From Caenorhabditis remanei (taxonomy: Eukaryota > Nematoda > Chromadorea > Rhabditida > Rhabditidae), in contig NC_071330.1 of assembly GCF_010183535.1 (NCBI RefSeq), positions 8,971,717-9,035,716 on the forward strand: a DNA stretch of 64,000 nucleotides. Reading direction: 5' to 3'. Numbering within the stretch: position 1 is the stretch's first letter; the number at the start of each line of letters is the position of its first letter. This document shows, in pieces, positions 59,301-64,000 of the stretch. Both the position numbers and the translations under genes were made by a program. A model generated the notes under the pieces. It was not told the DNA's origin and made no database searches. It was given only the letters and a program-made list of their open reading frames with translations.

Positions 59301-61007
59301 TCTTCTGAGTATACACTTTATCTGCTGCCTCTGTCACCACTCGCATTTCTTCTTTCAACGCTGTTAAAGCTGAACGTGCCTTTATGATTTCGGTGCGTTG
59401 TTCTTTAGTGAGTAGAGTTTGATCAAACACTTCTATGTCTCCAACTTTTGGAGCTTTCTCTTTTATTAGTTTATCAATTTCTTTTTCTTGAGCCAACGTA
59501 TTTTCGAAATGATCTTTCATTTCAGCTGATGCCGCATCAATTTGGTGGAAGAATTCGTTTATTTCTCTGGAATTTGTGCAACTTTTATGAAGAGTCATAG
59601 AAAGCAAACATCTGTGAGATGAATATTTAAAATTTTATACCTGGCCATTTGAGGTTGAATACGCGCACCTCCTTCTTGCCAGTATTGAAAGGATGCATCC
59701 AAGATGCTGGTTGCAAGCTCGTATGGGTAGGCATCAATAATTGGTTGATCAACGGATCCAGACTCTAATACAAATTTGCATGGAAATTCATTTGCAACCA
59801 TGGAAAAATAGGTTAGCAGAAGTATTGCTGAAGCTGGTGAAGTAGCAGTGAACTGCATGAACTTGAGCGGTGAATTTTTTTGGTTCACACCAGAAGTTAT
59901 ACTATCAAGATATTTTTCACATTTCAAACAACTCCATTCATCAATTCGATTTTCGCTGAGAAGACCGAAGTCAATATCGAATGCATTATCGACTGAAATC
60001 ATTTGAGCATTAATTTAGTGGATTCTGTTAAAAACTCACCCTTTAATATACCCATACAAATAGAGGCAATCAGCAATTCGTCATTCTCTAAATTCCATTT
60101 CACCGCAAGTCCATCAAGTGATCCAACTTCTTTGAAATCCTGTGCAATTTTCACACATGTTTCTTCGTCAAGAAATGGTTCATCCAATGTGTAACCTGTC
60201 AAATAGTGGGAGCCTCCGACTTTGAAGTTCTTAAAGTGTTCGGGCTTCAATCGCTTCAACCATGTAAGAAGACTGTCAATATTATCTTTCATTAGAGCTC
60301 GTTTTTCTTCATCAGATTTCTGAACTGATTCTTCAATAATGAGATCATTCTGAAATAGATTCAATAAAAAAGTGAAATGAAATTTCGATTTATAAAAAGA
60401 AGCACATGAACTTGAGAACACACTTACATCAACATCAACAATATTCTCTCCTTCTCTTCCTTCTTCCTCGCCACCTTCACCACGCCCTGGTTCTTCTTCC
60501 TCTACATTAAAAGCCTGATGAAACGCATTCATTATGTAATCAGCATTCAAATCGTGAAGCACTTCCACCCCTTCGTTACCATCCTCTTCTGCTTCAACTT
60601 CCAGAATTTCGTCTTCGTCTTGCTCGATTTCTTCTATCTCGTTTTCACCATTCTCGTCTTCGTCATCCAATGTCAAATCGACCACCTGTATTTAAAGATT
60701 GAAAATGTTCTTCACCAAGGTAATTTTAAAATGAACCTATTCAGGATCAATAATTTATGATATCGGATAAATTTTTTGCATAAAATTGCTAAAAATGTAT
60801 TAAATATCACAAGTTATTGTTCGTAAATAGATCTATAAGGAATTGCCGCCTTTTAACAAGTTTTTGTTATTTTCTTACGTCAGGTTCGTTTGCATCTCGT
60901 CTTTGTGGAATGGGTAACACAATATTTTGTGCATTTTCAGGTTCACTTCCATCGGATGCGTCGTTTATCAAATCCGTATCGTTTGGTAGCTCGATAATGT
61001 TATTCAT
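56391..61007 (-). CDS. met-2: Histone H3K9 methyltransferase, SETDB1 family
   Basis: SETDB1-type enzyme that deposits H3K9 mono/dimethylation for heterochromatin. Exons: 61007-60879, 60685-60428, 60349-60040, 59992-59641, 59611-59070, 59004-58388, 58337-57466, 57389-57254, 57204-56669, 56607-56391 (about 1,320 residues by my model). An acidic N-terminus precedes Tudor-like repeats (around [18 protein letters not shown]) and an MBD ([20 protein letters not shown]). The pre-SET is Cys-rich ([20 protein letters not shown] and [10 protein letters not shown]). The SET domain is split by an acidic insert: [20 protein letters not shown] before it, [17 protein letters not shown] after it. The post-SET reads [13 protein letters not shown]. 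The start ATG is followed 40 codons later by a normal donor. Identification secure; one internal boundary (intron 60350-60427) is less certain. Confidence 0.93.
60731..60833. mobile_element. Diverged relative of the cyy-1 intron element, in met-2 intron 1
   Basis: About 100 bp. The right half (aaatgtattaaatatcacaa, then gttattgttcgtaaatag) matches the complement of the cyy-1 intron element at 36308-36404 with few changes. The left half (gaacctattca) preserves only the terminal word. Confidence 0.6.
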
Positions 61008-61715
61008 CTGTTATTTTTGAAATTTTAAGGTTAATCTCGTGGTTAGAGGTAGTTATTTGGACATTTCATAAGAAACCAGGTCAAATTTTTTGAAACAGAA
61101 TAGTAATGAATGTGTAAGAACTAATGCAATAAGATGTATTTCAATTACTGTATTAGACAAAGAGAAAAAGGCGATAAAAAGAATGATGGCAAAAAACCAA
61201 AAATAATCAGAGAAAATATGGTACACACTAACACGAATCAGAACTGGTATTCAGGGATATCGATTAATGAATTCTCCGCAATTTGTCTGAATTTAAAGCT
61301 AAACAATGACGACGAGAAGTTTGTGACGTGTAAAAATACAAGGAATTTGGAGATTTTTAAGAAGAAAAAAGAGAACAAGTAACGCTGATCTTTGGCAAAA
61401 ATTGAAGATTTGAGTTATTATGATGCGTCTAAAATCAATTTCACTAGTCTATTCAGCTATCGGTGTGAGACCCTATGAGTGCAAATCGTTAATTGGACGC
61501 ACCATCACATAGGATCATCATGTCATTTGTTTTTATTTCTCGGATGTTTACTTTGAGAAAATCGATATAAACGACTTCTGATGAACAACCCTATGGAATG
61601 GCAGGAGAAGAGACCCGACAGGAATGATAGGACCTTGTTTTGAGAATGAAGAGAAGAAAGAGAATACGTTAATAGAAGTGAATAAGGAATGTAGAATAAG
61701 TTTTTGAGAGAAATT
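61008..61715. other. Spacer between the LMBR1-like gene and met-2
   Basis: About 710 bp containing the 3' UTR of the LMBR1-like gene and the upstream region of met-2. No gene or clear regulatory site recognised; an 82-codon plus-strand frame has no support. Confidence 0.45.
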
Positions 61716-63954
61716 TCAGTCGTTTTTCTTATTGCCACCAAGAATGACAATCGTGTCATCAGCATCATCAGGGCGCCTTCGTCCGCAAGAACACCTGAGT
61801 TGACAGATCCTGAAAAGTTTATTATTCAAAGAGAACCCCATTATATCTCACCATTTCCAAATCTGTCTTCTCATTGAAGCGGTCAGCTGATTGAACAGAA
61901 AAGCAACTGATAAGACGACAAACATTGTGTTGTATGCGACAACAACTCTGAAAGATCCCAACCATTGAAGCGATGAATGGGAGCCGAGAAGGTCGAAGGT
62001 AGTCATCCCAACCGTGTTAACAGCAACGGGAAGAGCTGAAGCCACGACGAGAACTATCGAAGAGTTGATAATTATTGTTGGCATCGGGGTATCTTTTCGA
62101 ACTGGCCGAAGCGATCTAAGAACAGGTAAAGAGTAGAGGCCAACGAAAGAAGTCATCATGACGTAGATAATTATGAGAGTTTCGATGCAAGCGCCGAAGA
62201 GACCAAAGGAGTGACGGGTATGGACCTGAAAGAAACGAATAGTCTAGTAAGTAAAGGTTGGTTCATTTCCAAACTTACTTCGATGTATTGAGCATAAACA
62301 GGTAGACTCCGATAACCAAACAGAAGTTTCAATGTGTTAATCGCAACCATAACCAATGAGCAAGTTGTCAATGCCAATAGAACAGTTATTACAACTGGAT
62401 ATCGAAGACGCATGAAAAGCTTCAGAAGCCTTCCTTGTTTTTCTATAGCTCTTTTGTACAGTTTAGATGATTTCACAGTATGAATTACTGGCTTCCAGAT
62501 AGCTTCTTCTGATTTTGTACGGCGTTCAGGTGAAATGAGGTTTGATGATGCTCCAGAAGATGTAGCTTCATGGGAGTCTCCAGAAGCAAATGGATCCACA
62601 GTAAGTGGATTCAGACACATTTCTGAACCATGTTTCCAACGGTAAAATCTGAAAAATAGTTGTAGTTGTATGCCTTGGTTCATCATACCCACCTTGAAGT
62701 AGAATAGTAATTTGCTGAGAACGTATTTTTTGGCGGTGATCCTACCCAAAAGTCGTCCGAATCAGACAAAGATGAGCGTTGTCGACGAGCTGCTCTCACA
62801 TAATCGTTGAAATTTCGATAATCGAAGTCAGGATTTGGCAATTTCTTCGGAGCTTCATCCCACTTTCTACTAATTTGTTTTGTTGAGGCATAATCATGCT
62901 TCCATCGTCGTTTATCAGTTCTTGTTGGGGTTGAATTTACCATGTCACCAGCTGCCGACAAGGCAGTATCATTATCTTCATAAATGCCTTCTTCGTCATC
63001 AGTGTGCAGACGCATCTCTTCAATTGATCCTGATTCGATCCCACTATCACTGTCTTTGCGGTATTCTGAGTCTCCATCAACGTTTTCAACAATGTCCGTC
63101 ACAACATCTTCCAGATGTGGAGTTTCACTACGAATAAACTCTTTTTCATGTAAAGTTTCTTCGGAACTTAACATATTAGAATCCACATCAGCGTTTTCTA
63201 CCGGTTCAGTTGGCTCTGGCTCGGTTTCTAGGACTTCTTCTGTGACTAGAAACTCTCTGGCCAATGAAAACATTTTTGCGAATCCGTAAGGTGTAGATAT
63301 CAGAAGGAGTAAAGCTCCAATGAAACTGACACAAGAGTAAATCAAGGGAAGATTAACAGAAGTGATAGAGAGGAATGAAACAGGATAGTCGAGGATAGTC
63401 AGAACGATTTCTGCGAGACAGAGCAATACGAATGCAAAAAGAAAAGAGATAGCCATTGCTTCGTAAACTCGTTGGGTCGTGCACTGAAAATGTAAGCTGT
63501 TGTAGATGGTTACTTTACAAGAATGAAACTTACGTTCCCAATATTTGTTGTTGAAAAGCCTTGAGACTCGATGAAAAAGTATGAGAATGGTAAGAGCACA
63601 AAAAGCGAGACGTTGGAGAGTACGAAGACATAATGCCAAAGTGCGCCGATCAATGAATACGACAGCCATTGCAGATAATAGTTTCCATCGTACAGCTGGA
63701 GCATCTCGACCCCAATTACTGAGAATGGAAGTAATGTTAGAGAACCTATTGAAGTAGCTGTAGCTGTACTACTGATCCACACTCTGAAAAAGTTACATAC
63801 GAATAATACTTTTCCATCGAAAAACTTACGATACTCTGTACACAAAATAGTCTTCTTCCCCAGCATACAAAGCTTCTCGTTCAGTTTTCCGTTTTAATCT
63901 TGAAATCAGCCAAAATGCGAACAGATAGAGAAGCATGAACAGCCACATGCAAAT
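61716..63954 (-). CDS. LMBR1 domain multi-pass membrane protein (partial, 5' end beyond window)
   Basis: Exons inside the window: 63954-63830, 63783-63534, 63483-62693, 62648-62279, 62225-61852, 61809-61716. The N-terminal coding exon(s) lie right of 64,000. The visible protein has paired hydrophobic helices typical of the LMBR1/LIMR family (ICMWLFMLLYLFAFWLISRL; LSYSLIGALWHYVFVLSNVS; AISFLFAFVLLCLAEIVLTI; LIYSCVSFIGALLLLISTPY). A long acidic cytoplasmic loop of about 150 residues follows (ETEPEPTEPVENADVDSNML onward), then RFYRWKHGSEMCLNPLTVDP and further membrane helices. The C-terminus is Cys/Arg-rich and ends VILGGNKKND. The family includes lipocalin receptor-like and lysosomal cobalamin transport proteins; the substrate here is unknown. 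I believe it is R05D3.2. Confidence 0.88.
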
Positions 63955-64000
63955 CTGAAAGTGAAAAATGTTGAACCCCCACTCCGATAACTTATCAAAT

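Overview
The window looks like nuclear DNA of a Caenorhabditis nematode, very probably C. elegans. The composition is AT-rich. Introns are mostly 45-60 bp with a strict TTTCAG acceptor, and spliced-leader-type acceptors lie a few bases before several start codons. Inverted-repeat elements are frequent. From memory, the gene order rpn-3, hsp-110, ufbp-1, LepA/GUF1, cec-1, sor-1, PITHD1, cyy-1, ubxn-4, cutc-1, lap-1, topoisomerase II, met-2, LMBR1-like matches chromosome III cosmids C30C11, ZK1236, ZK353 and R05D3. That assignment rests on gene content and was not searched.

Layout. 1-1,590: two long palindromic elements. 1,598-7,445: rpn-3 (-) and hsp-110 (+) diverge from a 460-bp promoter carrying two near-perfect heat-shock elements; a large rpn-3 intron holds an 880-bp inverted repeat. 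8,277-17,034: ufbp-1, a Gln/Pro-rich gene with a GWNDPP motif, an SRA1/Sec31-C-like gene, and a second copy of that domain interrupted by a transposable element. 17,650-22,693: an unknown small gene, then guf-1 and cec-1 on the minus strand. 22.7-33.6 kb: a gene-poor stretch around sor-1. 33,610-43,689: a dense cluster of PITHD1, cyy-1, ubxn-4, cutc-1, lap-1 and a small glycine/cysteine-rich membrane protein. 43.7-52 kb: MITE-containing spacer, then a two-pass membrane protein gene with apparent alternative 5' and 3' exons and a tRNA-like gene in an intron. 52,050-63,954: a mitochondrial-type topoisomerase II, met-2 and an LMBR1-family gene that runs off the right edge.

Functional themes. Protein quality control is prominent: a proteasome lid subunit, Hsp110, the UFMylation factor UFBP1, the ER UBX protein UBXN-4 and a leucyl aminopeptidase. 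Chromatin repression is represented by the chromodomain protein CEC-1, the SOP-2-related SOR-1 and the H3K9 methyltransferase MET-2. Probable polycistronic neighbours, judged by spacing, are ubxn-4/cutc-1 (and perhaps lap-1), met-2/topoisomerase II and possibly ufbp-1 with the Gln-rich gene.

Exon coordinates were worked out by hand from splice consensus, reading phase and family resemblance. Every multi-exon model given sums to a multiple of three. Untranslated regions were not determined. I found no wholly new molecular system; the least ordinary material is the SRA1-like region and its transposon-broken paralogue.
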